Source of the DNA: UBA3839 sp902776985
GTDB lineage: Bacteria; Bacteroidota; Bacteroidia; Bacteroidales; Bacteroidaceae
Assembly (NCBI GenBank): GCA_902776985.1
Contig: CACYSD010000005.1
Coordinates: 1 to 64,000 of the forward strand
Direction: 5' to 3'
Length of the DNA stretch: 64,000 nucleotides
The position numbers and the translations under genes were made by a program. Below are positions 1-6,396 of the stretch, piece by piece. Below the pieces are notes generated by a model. That model made no database searches and was not told the DNA's origin. It saw only the letters and a list, made by a program, of their open reading frames with translations. Numbering within the stretch: position 1 is the stretch's first letter; each line of letters opens with the position of its first letter.

Positions 1-57
1 TTGTTCAACTAATGCAATCGCTTCAAGCTTTTCTTCTAAACTACATTTCCGTTTCAT
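1..57 (-). CDS. IS3-family transposase OrfA, N-terminal fragment (runs off window)
   Basis: An ATG at 57-55 opens a frame reading MKRKCSLEEKLEAIALVEQ up to the window edge. This basic start leading into an amphipathic helix (KLEAIALVEQ) is typical of the helix-turn-helix OrfA that binds IS ends in IS3-family elements. It lies just inside the IS end at 99, which supports the call. Only 19 residues are visible, so catalytic OrfB features cannot be checked. Confidence 0.6.
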   Translation of the reverse strand, partial: MKRKCSLEEKLEAIALVEQ

Positions 58-99
58 TATGAACCTTAAAGTTGTGTCCAACTTTCTGGGTTCACTTCA
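1..99 (-). mobile_element. End of an IS3-family (IS150-like) insertion sequence
   Basis: Read on the minus strand, the DNA starting at 99 has the form TGAAGTGAACCCAGAAAGTT followed by GGACAC. This matches the terminal inverted repeat style of the IS150 subgroup of IS3 (TG...ACCCC..AAAAGTTGGACA). About 40 nt inside this end an OrfA-like reading frame begins and runs off the left edge. The element therefore extends leftwards beyond position 1; its other end and any target duplication cannot be seen. The outer boundary at 98/99 is inferred from the terminal TG. Confidence 0.75.
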
Positions 100-113
100 T
101 TCTCCGATCCGCT

Positions 114-275
114 TTATTTCCTGTTGAAAAGGCGGTGGATGACTCCGTATGGGACTCCGGTGAGTCGGGAAAGCTGGCGGAAACCTGCTCCAAGGTCGAG
201 ACAGGCGAGTATGATCTCGCTGCGTGACTCCTTATCGAAGGCCTGCACCTTCAACGGCTCTGCGTCGGTTTGCAC
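114..275 (-). pseudogene. Remnant of a small helix-turn-helix protein
   Basis: On the minus strand a short open frame ends at a TAA (116-114), just outside the IS end. Its last ~45 residues look like real protein: an RSEIILACLDLGAGFRQLSR stretch followed by LTGVPYGVIHRLFNRK resembles a helix-turn-helix as in transposase or resolvase DNA-binding domains. No ATG is present; GTG at 275 or 248 would be needed, and a stop lies further upstream. It is most likely the C-terminal stub of a gene broken by rearrangement. Recognition rests on pattern only. Confidence 0.35.
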
Positions 276-310
276 TGATATGTGCGGTAGTGGTGCTGAT
301 CATTACGGCA

Positions 311-340
311 AAGCTCTGTCTGCATCGGTAGGCAGGGCTT
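311..340. repeat. 30-nt hairpin, copy A (flanks the ATPase gene upstream)
   Basis: AAGCTCTGTCTGC, loop ATCG, GTAGGCAGGGCTT can form 13 pairs (several G-U) with a tetraloop. The identical 30 nt recur at 1878-1907, and similarity extends over roughly 55 nt (296-352 versus 1863-1919). The two copies bracket the ATPase gene in direct orientation. It could be a terminator or a dispersed repeat. Confidence 0.8.
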
Positions 341-373
341 TGCGCTTGTTGGGTGGGCTTAATAACAAAGTAC

Positions 374-436
374 CGCAAAAAGCAAAAGTAAAATAGCGCA
401 AAAAACCAAAGTAAAATGCCACAAAAAACCAAAATT
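374..436. repeat. 23-bp tandem repeat, about 2.7 copies
   Basis: Units beginning CGCAAAAA/CACAAAAA start at 374, 397 and 420, a regular 23-bp period (core CGCAAAAAACCAAAGTAAAA). The array ends immediately before the -33 box of the ATPase promoter, so spacing of about two helical turns could matter for regulation. No regulator is recognised. Confidence 0.7.
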
Positions 437-437
437 G

Positions 438-469
438 TTTGGTCGGTTTCAAGAAATTTTGTAATTTTG
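438..469 (+). promoter_or_regulatory. Bacteroidota-type promoter for the AAA ATPase gene
   Basis: TTTG at 438-441, a 20-nt spacer, then TAATTTTG at 462-469. This fits the phylum consensus TTTG-N19/20-TAnnTTTG. It predicts transcription starting near 475 and a leader of about 40 nt before the ATG at 514. Confidence 0.75.
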
Positions 470-513
470 CAGCGTGAAAGCAATTGTGAATGTGAACGAA
501 TAAATGATTTGAT

Positions 514-1806
514 ATGAGTTATTTAGCGCGTACGGCAGATGCTCTGATAGCTGAATGGCTTGAGGCCTTTGGAGCAATAGTGATTGAGGGACCGAAGTGG
601 TGCGGTAAGACTACTACGGCAGAGCAGGTGGCTAAAAGCGTAATCAAGCTGCAAGATCCGGATATGCGTGATGAGTATCTGGCTACGGCAGCGGCTAAGC
701 CCTCGCTATTGCTGATAGGTGATAACCCGCGTCTGATAGACGAGTGGCAGGATGCCCCTGTGCTCTGGGATACCGTGAGGACAAGGGTGGATAACAGTCA
801 GGATCAGGGTTTGTTTATCCTGACCGGCTCAAATGCTGTAGACAAAACAAAGATACATCATTCCGGGACTGGCCGTATAGCGAAAATGGATATGTTGCCA
901 ATGAGCTTGTGGGAGTCGAAGGAGTCGAACGGCATAATCTCACTGAGGGAGCTGTTTGACAATCCAGATTTGGACATAGACGGCATCCAATCGGACATGA
1001 CGGTGGAGGACTTGATATTCAGTGCTTGCCGTGGCGGTTGGCCGGCAACGATGAACATCAAGAAGGATAGTGCAAAACTGCTGGTGGCCAAGAATTATCT
1101 GAAGACGGTATGCTCGGAAGACATAAGCCGTGTGGACGGTGTGCAGCGTGACGAGCTGCTGGCGAGGATGATTCTGCGCTCGTATGCGAGGAATATATCG
1201 ACACTGGTCAAGAAATCGTCGATGATTGCTGACGTGGCGGCCTCGGGCGAGGTGTCGTGCAGTGAACCTACGTTCGATGATTATGTGGGTGCGCTGAGGA
1301 AGCTCTTTGTAATATGTGATGTGGAAGCCTGGTGTCCGGCCATTCGCAGTAAGACGGCCATCAGAAGCGGGCTAAAGCGGGCGTTTGTTGACCCCTCGAT
1401 AGCCGTGGCGGCACTGGGGCTGACCCCTGAGGCGCTGATGGTGCAGCTGAACACGTTCGGTTTCATTTTTGAACAGATGTGCATACGCGACCTGAAGGCC
1501 TATACTATTGATATTGACAGGCATTTGTCGTATTATCATGACAGGTATGACTTGGAGGCTGACTGGGTGTTGCATCTGGGTGACGGAAGGTATGCGGTGA
1601 TGGAGTGTAAGTTGGGCAGCAAGGAGATTGAGGATGGCGCAGGTCATTTGGTGGAGCTGAAGCGGCTTATCCGTGAGCACAATAAGAAGGAGAAGCAGAT
1701 GCCCATCCGTGAGCCGGACTTGATGATTGTGCTGACGGGCGGCAAGATGGCATACACACGTCCTGACGGGGTGAAAATCATCCCGCTGGGGTGCTTGAAG
1801 GATTGA
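514..1806 (+). CDS. AAA-type ATP-binding protein with DUF4143 (AAA_14 family)
   Basis: This 430-residue protein has an N-terminal P-loop (GPKWCGKTT, about residues 26-34), a Walker-B-like region (LIDEWQDAP) and a sensor-like ILTGSN motif. The C-terminal half matches the DUF4143 type and carries a PD-(D/E)XK-like core (EADWVLHL followed by MECKLG). Such proteins are common, often mobile, in Bacteroidota; their role is not established, and defence or toxin-like functions have been suggested. It has its own promoter, stands alone, and sits between two copies of a hairpin next to an IS and a broken relative, all consistent with an accessory island. Family assignment is strong, function unknown. 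Confidence 0.85.
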   Translation: MSYLARTADALIAEWLEAFGAIVIEGPKWCGKTTTAEQVAKSVIKLQDPDMRDEYLATAAAKPSLLLIGDNPRLIDEWQDAPVLWDTVRTRVDNSQDQGLFILTGSNAVDKTKIHHSGTGRIAKMDMLPMSLWESKESNGIISLRELFDNPDLDIDGIQSDMTVEDLIFSACRGGWPATMNIKKDSAKLLVAKNYLKTVCSEDISRVDGVQRDELLARMILRSYARNISTLVKKSSMIADVAASGEVSCSEPTFDDYVGALRKLFVICDVEAWCPAIRSKTAIRSGLKRAFVDPSIAVAALGLTPEALMVQLNTFGFIFEQMCIRDLKAYTIDIDRHLSYYHDRYDLEADWVLHLGDGRYAVMECKLGSKEIEDGAGHLVELKRLIREHNKKEKQMPIREPDLMIVLTGGKMAYTRPDGVKIIPLGCLKD

Positions 1807-1877
1807 ATGGCCTGGGGCTGGTGCTGGGCCATCGGCCTTTTTAGGTCATCGGGCTCACGGCCCTCATCATCACGGAA

Positions 1878-1907
1878 AAGCTCTGTCTGCATCGGTAGGC
1901 AGGGCTT
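1878..1907. repeat. 30-nt hairpin, copy B (flanks the ATPase gene downstream)
   Basis: Identical in all 30 nt to 311-340, and followed by TTTTG. It lies about 70 nt after the ATPase stop, so it could act as that gene's terminator. The upstream copy shows that the sequence also exists independently of the gene's end. Confidence 0.8.
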
Positions 1908-1920
1908 TTGTATTGTTGGT

Positions 1921-2231
1921 GAGGGAAGAAAATGGGCAAAACATGCGTTTGAAGGCCCTCTGGCGCTCCGAAATTTGAGAATTTTGTTTGGTAGAATTTC
2001 GGTGGCTGGTGGCAGGCCGGAGGCGGAGTAAACGCCAAGGGCAACAGTGATGAATTTGAGATTGACATCGTGGCTGAGACGCTGGAGGGCGAGGTTGAGG
2101 CATACGAGGTGAAGCGGAACCCAAAGAAATATAATCCCGCACGACTCAGAGAGAAGGTAGGGATGATGCAACGGCACCTGTATCGTGGCCAGGAGGTGAA
2201 GATGGCAGGGCTGAGTATGGAGGATATGTAA
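1921..2231 (+). pseudogene. C-terminal remnant of a second ATPase (DUF234-like), frameshifted
   Basis: From about 1992 to the TAA at 2229-2231, one frame reads GGWWQAGGGVNAKGNS, then DEFEIDIVAE and EAYEVKRNPKKYNP. This is the WW...G...EIDIVA...EVK pattern of the nuclease-like C-terminal domain in archaeal/Bacteroidota DUF234-type ATPases. An in-frame stop lies just before it. The expected preceding segment (ALRNLRILFGRIS) is in a different frame, so a frameshift sits near 1990. No P-loop half is present. This is a decayed relative of the kind of gene intact at 514-1806. No function is expected. Confidence 0.65.
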
Positions 2232-2613
2232 ACACGAATCGGACGAATGCGGACGAATGGGGACAGGTCAGTGTCTCGCGCTGCGTAGCATGAGGGAATA
2301 AAAAAAGGTCAGGAAAGAGAGTGAGGGAATATTTGCTGCGCAAGTGAAATCCTTCGACGGGCTCAGGAACCGTGAGGAGTGAAGATTTTTTTCAGTTTTC
2401 GATGTAACATTTTGGGAAATTCCATACTATAAGGATGAAGAAGGTTAAAAACTTAAAGGAATTATAGTATGGAAAAATGGAAATGTTCTTTGCAGAGCAA
2501 AGCGGCCGCTCGGCGACGAAGGAGACGCTTGCTACCGCAGGGACGCAAGAAAGCCGAGCGACATACTTAAATGAACTTTTATTCATAAAATACTATAAAT
2601 ATTAGGGCAATAG
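2232..2613. other. Intergenic stretch with two inverted repeats, no gene
   Basis: No convincing coding frame is seen. TTCCATACTATAA (2420-2432) pairs perfectly with TTATAGTATGGAA (2462-2474) across a 29-nt loop. CGCTCGGC (2507-2514) pairs with GCCGAGCG (2553-2560). The second pair encloses a GC-richer patch unlike the AT-rich surroundings. They could be MITE-like debris or a structured RNA; neither is recognised. Confidence 0.5.
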
Positions 2614-2644
2614 TTTGGAGGTGTCGGATTAATAGCTAAATTTG
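2614..2644 (+). promoter_or_regulatory. Promoter for the flavin reductase - sod unit
   Basis: TTTG at 2614-2617, a 19-nt spacer, then TAAATTTG at 2637-2644: an excellent match to the Bacteroidota consensus. Predicted transcription start is near 2650. A purine-rich GAAAGGAG lies just before the ATG at 2676. Confidence 0.8.
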
Positions 2645-2675
2645 CGACGTTTATTTATTGTAAATTGAAAGGAGT

Positions 2676-3215
2676 ATGAAGATAATTCTGTTTGTTATCG
2701 GTTCGTTGAGGGCGAAATCCTTTAACCGCCAGATGGCCAATGTAGCCAAGGAGATTATTGGCAATCGTGCTGAGGTTCAGGAATTGGATTACAATGATCT
2801 GCCGTTGCTGAATCAGGATATCGAGCAGCCAGAGCCTGCTGCTGTGGCTCGAATCCGTAAGGAGATTGCTGAGGCTGATGGACTGTGGATCTTTACGCCC
2901 GAATACAATATGAGCTATCCGGGGCATTTGAAGAATCTTTTGGATTGGATGTCAAGGCCAGTAAAGCCAATGGATTATGGTACACCAACCTGCATTAATG
3001 GCAAGCGGGTGGCCATCTGTGGTGCTGGAGGTAAGGCTGCGACAGCTGATTGCAGGAAGAAACTTACGGAGTTGCTTACTTTTATGAAGGCTGATGTATT
3101 GTCTGAGCAGGTGGGCATCGCTGTGCCTGCTGAGGCATGGGGTACAGACGTGCTCGTGCTTACTGATGAGCAGAAAGTGCTGTTGAAGGTGCTGGCGGAT
3201 AAACTGATTGGATAA
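2676..3215 (+). CDS. NADPH-dependent FMN reductase family protein
   Basis: At 179 residues this has the flavodoxin-like fold signature of the NADPH-dependent FMN reductase family (YieF/ChrR, ArsH): the phosphate-binding loop GSLRAKSFNRQMA near residues 9-21, and the PEYNMSYPGHLKNLLDW motif near 80-96. Members reduce flavins, quinones, azo dyes or metals using NAD(P)H in the cytosol. It is followed after 21 nt by superoxide dismutase, then rubrerythrin, which suggests an oxidative-stress unit. The substrate cannot be told from sequence. The start is well set by the upstream GAAAGGAG. Confidence 0.85.
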   Translation: MKIILFVIGSLRAKSFNRQMANVAKEIIGNRAEVQELDYNDLPLLNQDIEQPEPAAVARIRKEIAEADGLWIFTPEYNMSYPGHLKNLLDWMSRPVKPMDYGTPTCINGKRVAICGAGGKAATADCRKKLTELLTFMKADVLSEQVGIAVPAEAWGTDVLVLTDEQKVLLKVLADKLIG

Positions 3216-3236
3216 CTAACTTATACACTAAATGTT

Positions 3237-3818
3237 ATGGAAAAGTTTGAACTGATGGCATTGCCATACGCACCGGATGCATTGGAGCCGGTGATTAGTA
3301 AAGAGACTATTGCGTTCCATCATGGAAAGCATTTGGCGGCTTATGTGAATAATCTGAATGGACTGCTGCCAGGCAGTGGCTTTGAGGAGTCCTCACTTGA
3401 AGAGATAGTCTGCAAGGCTGAAGGTGGAATGCTAAATAATGCAGGGCAGATTCTGAATCATGAGTTGTACTTTGGACAGTTTAGCGGGGATCCGAAATTA
3501 GCTCCCACAGGGAAATTGAATGAGGCGATTGTACGTGACTTCGGGTCCTTTGAGGCATTCAAGGAGGAGTTCGTGAAGAAAGGTGCTACACTTTTTGGCT
3601 CCGGATGGGTGTGGCTGTCTGCTGATACGGATGGGAAGCTGGTGATTACACAGGAGCTTAATGCTGCCAATCCTATTCAGAAGGGGCTAAAGCCTCTGCT
3701 GACCTTCGATGTTTGGGAGCATGCCTATTATCTGGACTACCAGAATCGCCGCCCTGACCATCTGGCTGCCCTTTGGCAGATTGTGGATTGGAACGTGATT
3801 GAAAATAGGTATTTATAA
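3237..3818 (+). CDS. sodB: Superoxide dismutase, Fe/Mn type
   Basis: This 193-residue protein is the usual length for the family. All four metal ligands are visible: H28 (in FHHGKH), H75 (NHELYF), D158 and H162 (DVWEHAYY). It converts superoxide to peroxide and oxygen in the cytoplasm. Bacteroides and Porphyromonas relatives are cambialistic (use Fe or Mn), so metal choice here is left open. It lies 21 nt after the flavin reductase and 66 nt before rubrerythrin, which can remove the peroxide formed. Confidence 0.95.
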   Translation: MEKFELMALPYAPDALEPVISKETIAFHHGKHLAAYVNNLNGLLPGSGFEESSLEEIVCKAEGGMLNNAGQILNHELYFGQFSGDPKLAPTGKLNEAIVRDFGSFEAFKEEFVKKGATLFGSGWVWLSADTDGKLVITQELNAANPIQKGLKPLLTFDVWEHAYYLDYQNRRPDHLAALWQIVDWNVIENRYL

Positions 3819-3884
3819 CCTCACACAGATTTCACTGATCTCACAGATTTTAACAAAACACTTAAAAATATTATAGATAGAATT

Positions 3885-4427
3885 ATGAAAGAACTGAAAG
3901 GAACAAAGACCGAGCAGAACCTCAAGGAGGCTTTTGCAGGTGAGAGTATGGCAAGGAACAAGTATTCATATTTTGCTTCAAAAGCAAAGAAAGACGGCTA
4001 CGTACAAATTGCCTCAATATTTGAAGAGACGGCAGCCAATGAAAAGGAGCATGCTAAGATATGGTATAAGTACCTTAATGGTGGTAGTGTGAGTGATACT
4101 AAAACAAATTTGGCCGATGCAGCAGAAGGTGAGAACTTCGAATGGACGGATATGTATGCACGTATGGCTAAGGAGGCTCGTGAGGAGGGCTTTGACGATA
4201 TAGCCGAGAAGTTCGAGATGGTCGGAGCCATCGAGCGTGAGCACGAAGAACGCTATAAGAAACTCCTTGCCAATATTGAACAGGGTATCGTATTCTCTCG
4301 TGATGGTGACACGATTTGGCAGTGCAGTAACTGCGGACATATAGTTATCGGACTGAAAGCTCCTGAGGTTTGTCCTGTTTGCGACCATCCACAGAGTTTC
4401 TTCCAAATCAAGCCGGAAAATTACTAA
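3885..4427 (+). CDS. rbr: Rubrerythrin
   Basis: This is a 180-residue classic rubrerythrin. The N-terminal ferritin-like four-helix domain has paired carboxylate motifs for a diiron site (EAFAGESMARNKY near the start, ETAANEKEHAK, and EREHEERYKKLL). The C-terminal rubredoxin-like Fe(SCys)4 domain has CSNCG and CPVCDHP. It acts as an NADH-linked peroxidase protecting anaerobes from hydrogen peroxide. It follows sod in the same direction; no clear promoter is seen in the 66-nt gap, so co-transcription is plausible. Confidence 0.95.
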   Translation: MKELKGTKTEQNLKEAFAGESMARNKYSYFASKAKKDGYVQIASIFEETAANEKEHAKIWYKYLNGGSVSDTKTNLADAAEGENFEWTDMYARMAKEAREEGFDDIAEKFEMVGAIEREHEERYKKLLANIEQGIVFSRDGDTIWQCSNCGHIVIGLKAPEVCPVCDHPQSFFQIKPENY

Positions 4428-4464
4428 ACAAGGTGTTGATTTGTCGAGTCAGACAGATTTACCT

Positions 4465-5229
4465 ATGACCGCCAAGGAAGTCATCGAGTATATGGTGTCG
4501 CTGCAAAATGAAAAGCAGCGGCAGATTCTCATGCGATTCTTTAAGACTGGACCTGGTGAGTATGGTGAGGGTGATGAGTTCCTGGGACTGAAGGTACCAC
4601 AGACACGTGAAGTGGTCAAGGCCGCTGGTATGGACTTTCCACTAGAGGAGGTTCAAGAACTGCTGATGAACCGGTGGCATGAGGTGAGGCTTTGCGGATT
4701 CTTGATTTTGGTGGCGAAATTCGAGAAATTAACTACAAAGAAGTTAGAGAATGCTGATGAAGCTATCAAAAAGCGCGATGAGATTGTAACGATGTACCTG
4801 CAATATGCTGAGCAGGCGAATAATTGGGACTTGGTGGACTTGTCTGTGCACAAGATACTGGGGCATTGGTTGTTGTTGCCATCGAATCTAGGTAACAGGG
4901 ATTATAAGATAAGGGTGTTGGATGAACTCGCTGCCAGCGATTGCCTTTGGAAACAACGCATGAGTATCGTTTGCTCATGGAAAACCTCCCAATTGGGTGA
5001 TCCTTCTTGGTGTCTTCGCTATGCCGAGATTCATCTGCATCACCCTCACGACCTGATGCATAAAGCAGTGGGGTGGATGCTACGAGAAATGGGTAAGCGA
5101 GTGTCGATGGATATGCTCCGAGAGTTCCTCCGTCAGCATGCACACGAGATGCCTCGAACTATGCTCCGGTATGCTATTGAGAAGATGCCGGAAAGTGAGA
5201 GGAAGGAGTGGATGAGGTATGAAGGGTGA
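4465..5229 (+). CDS. DNA alkylation repair protein (AlkD-like, HEAT repeats)
   Basis: The protein of about 254 residues has the AlkD-family opening (RFFKTGPGEYGEGDEFLGLK, then VPQTREVVK), a WEVR-like WHEVRLCGFLIL segment, and the NWDLVDLS and MLREMGKR motifs of the alpha-helical repeat fold. AlkD-type glycosylases remove bulky or cationic alkylated purines without base flipping. A TTG at 4441 would extend the frame by eight residues; the ATG at 4465 is preferred because it is a standard start at the beginning of the conserved region. It lies 37 nt after rubrerythrin. Confidence 0.85.
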   Translation: MTAKEVIEYMVSLQNEKQRQILMRFFKTGPGEYGEGDEFLGLKVPQTREVVKAAGMDFPLEEVQELLMNRWHEVRLCGFLILVAKFEKLTTKKLENADEAIKKRDEIVTMYLQYAEQANNWDLVDLSVHKILGHWLLLPSNLGNRDYKIRVLDELAASDCLWKQRMSIVCSWKTSQLGDPSWCLRYAEIHLHHPHDLMHKAVGWMLREMGKRVSMDMLREFLRQHAHEMPRTMLRYAIEKMPESERKEWMRYEG

Positions 5230-5235
5230 AGTAAG

Positions 5236-5295
5236 TGGGATGATGTAAGAGGGGTGATGGAAGATGTAAGATGTAAGATGTAAGATGGATGATGT
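5236..5295. repeat. GATGTAA-type short tandem repeat array
   Basis: The gap after the AlkD-like gene is built of variants of AAGATGT and GATGATG: for example three consecutive AAGATGT units near 5261-5281, then GGATGATGTAA. Similar words occur again in the same orientation inside the next convergent gene (5727-5758). Slippage-prone; no function recognised. Confidence 0.7.
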
Positions 5296-5309
5296 AATTG
5301 ATATATGAT

Positions 5310-5630
5310 ATGGCAAGTAATGCGGATTTTGTACAGTATATCGCTGATCAATGTAGTGAGGCGGGCGAGATAGTTACCAAGAAAATGTTTGGTGATTATG
5401 GGATCTATTGTGAAGGGAAGATTTTTGGTCTGATATGTGATGACAGGTTATACATTAAACCAACAGAGGCAGGCCTTAAGTTATTGAGAACTATTGATCT
5501 TCGTCCACCATACGAAAGAGCAAAAGACTACTTCTATATTGCAGATGTAGATGATCATGAATATCTTTCCAACCTTATTCGTGTAACATGTAAGGAACTG
5601 CCAGAACCGAACCGAAAGAAAAAACGTTAG
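5310..5630 (+). CDS. TfoX/Sxy N-terminal-domain protein
   Basis: A protein of about 106 residues with the TfoX_N pattern: VTKKMFGDYGIYCEGKIFGL (near residues 22-41), then DDRLYIKP. In gamma-proteobacteria such domains belong to competence regulators; short stand-alone forms are widespread and of unknown role. The ATG at 5310 is chosen over a TTG four codons earlier. Its last four bases overlap the convergent stop of the next gene. It is bracketed by GATGATG-type repeats (5236-5295 and 5727-5758). Confidence 0.8.
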   Translation: MASNADFVQYIADQCSEAGEIVTKKMFGDYGIYCEGKIFGLICDDRLYIKPTEAGLKLLRTIDLRPPYERAKDYFYIADVDDHEYLSNLIRVTCKELPEPNRKKKR

Positions 5631-6253
5631 TTCATTAAGGACTTAAACATTTGCTTGTATGCATCAACTTTTTTTTCGAATGACAGAGGATAAGCGCGAG
5701 AGGTAGAGGGGAGACGCCACAAGCTGATGGAAGAAGGATGATGTATGATGGAAGATACGGAAACTGATGTATTGACCTTGGGAATATCAGAGATGCAAAA
5801 GTAGGCACAGATGGTTTCTGTTGCTTTCTCACCTGTGGTGACTATAGCTTTGAGTTGAGGAAGCTGAGAAATAAGAGCATGTATGTCTGTAGGTTCTACT
5901 ACCTCGAGGAATTTGTCTGAAGCATTGTTCTGCAAGCGTCGAACAGCGGTTGACGTGTCAAAGAATGCAAGTCCTTTTTCTTTGCAGAAGGACACAATCT
6001 CATCTATTTTGAAACGCTTGTTCTCAAGATCCACAAAATGGTTCTTGTCCCCGAAGAATATCTGCCCCTCTATACGCCAGTGGTCATTGATGAAGTTGGG
6101 GTAGTAGAAATCCATACACCATCGTTTGCGTTGTGGTGGAAAGCTGCCAAGAAACAGAATTTTAGCATTCTCAGGTAAAAATGGGCGAAGTGGATGGTAT
6201 TCTATTCCGTCCATGTTTTTTGCAATGTTTTCTGTATTAAGGTAAGATGTCAT
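5627..6253 (-). CDS. Uracil-DNA glycosylase superfamily protein
   Basis: The 208-residue protein resembles the UDG-like proteins of Bacteroidota: HPLRPFLPENAKILFLGSFP near the start (motif A region), a FYYPNFINDHWRI segment, FDTSTAVRR, and a C-terminal SLWRLPSTSRAYP motif. Members excise uracil or related bases; the exact substrate is unknown. Residues near 167-177 (VSSIIHHPSSIS) are encoded by a GATGATG-type repeat and replace what is normally a short conserved loop before the WRLPSTS motif, so activity may be altered. A -7 element lies on the minus strand at 6301-6308. Confidence 0.75.
   Translation of the reverse strand: MTSYLNTENIAKNMDGIEYHPLRPFLPENAKILFLGSFPPQRKRWCMDFYYPNFINDHWRIEGQIFFGDKNHFVDLENKRFKIDEIVSFCKEKGLAFFDTSTAVRRLQNNASDKFLEVVEPTDIHALISQLPQLKAIVTTGEKATETICAYFCISDIPKVNTSVSVSSIIHHPSSISLWRLPSTSRAYPLSFEKKVDAYKQMFKSLMN
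5727..5758. repeat. GATGATG-type repeat inside the glycosylase gene
   Basis: The plus strand reads GATGGAAGAAGGATGATG then TATGATGGAAGATA, the same word family as 5236-5295. It keeps the minus-strand reading frame and codes for an IIHHPSSI stretch. Confidence 0.65.
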
Positions 6254-6300
6254 AATGATTATATATACTTTCTATATTCAATTTTCATTATTATATTGTG

Positions 6301-6308
6301 CAAAATTA
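6301..6308 (-). promoter_or_regulatory. -7 element for the glycosylase-like gene
   Basis: TAATTTTG on the minus strand (plus CAAAATTA), 48 nt upstream of the ATG at 6253. No clear TTTG at -33 is seen. Confidence 0.5.
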
Positions 6309-6383
6309 GTATTTTCCAGCCAAAATACGTTTGAATATTTTTTTTATTTTGAACTATGTAATGGTTGATTAAAATAAAATAGT

Positions 6384-6391
6384 TACTTTTG
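6384..6391 (+). promoter_or_regulatory. -7 element directly before the sugar kinase start
   Basis: TACTTTTG at 6384-6391 fits TAnnTTTG but ends only 5 nt before the ATG at 6397. If used, the transcript would start at or next to the start codon, giving a leaderless or nearly leaderless mRNA. Confidence 0.5.
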
Positions 6392-6396
6392 CATTC

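Noticed and set aside
124..396. Plus-strand 90-codon frame
   Set aside because: Low-complexity, arginine-rich product with no family pattern. The opposite strand carries a better helix-turn-helix frame, and the region includes the hairpin and tandem repeats.
1807..2031. Open frame starting right after the ATPase stop
   Set aside because: It spans the hairpin copy and then the frameshifted part of the ATPase remnant; better explained as pseudogene plus repeat.
2483..2605. Short frame beginning MFFAEQSGRS
   Set aside because: No recognisable fold. It is explained by the GC-richer inverted repeat patch and lacks conserved context.
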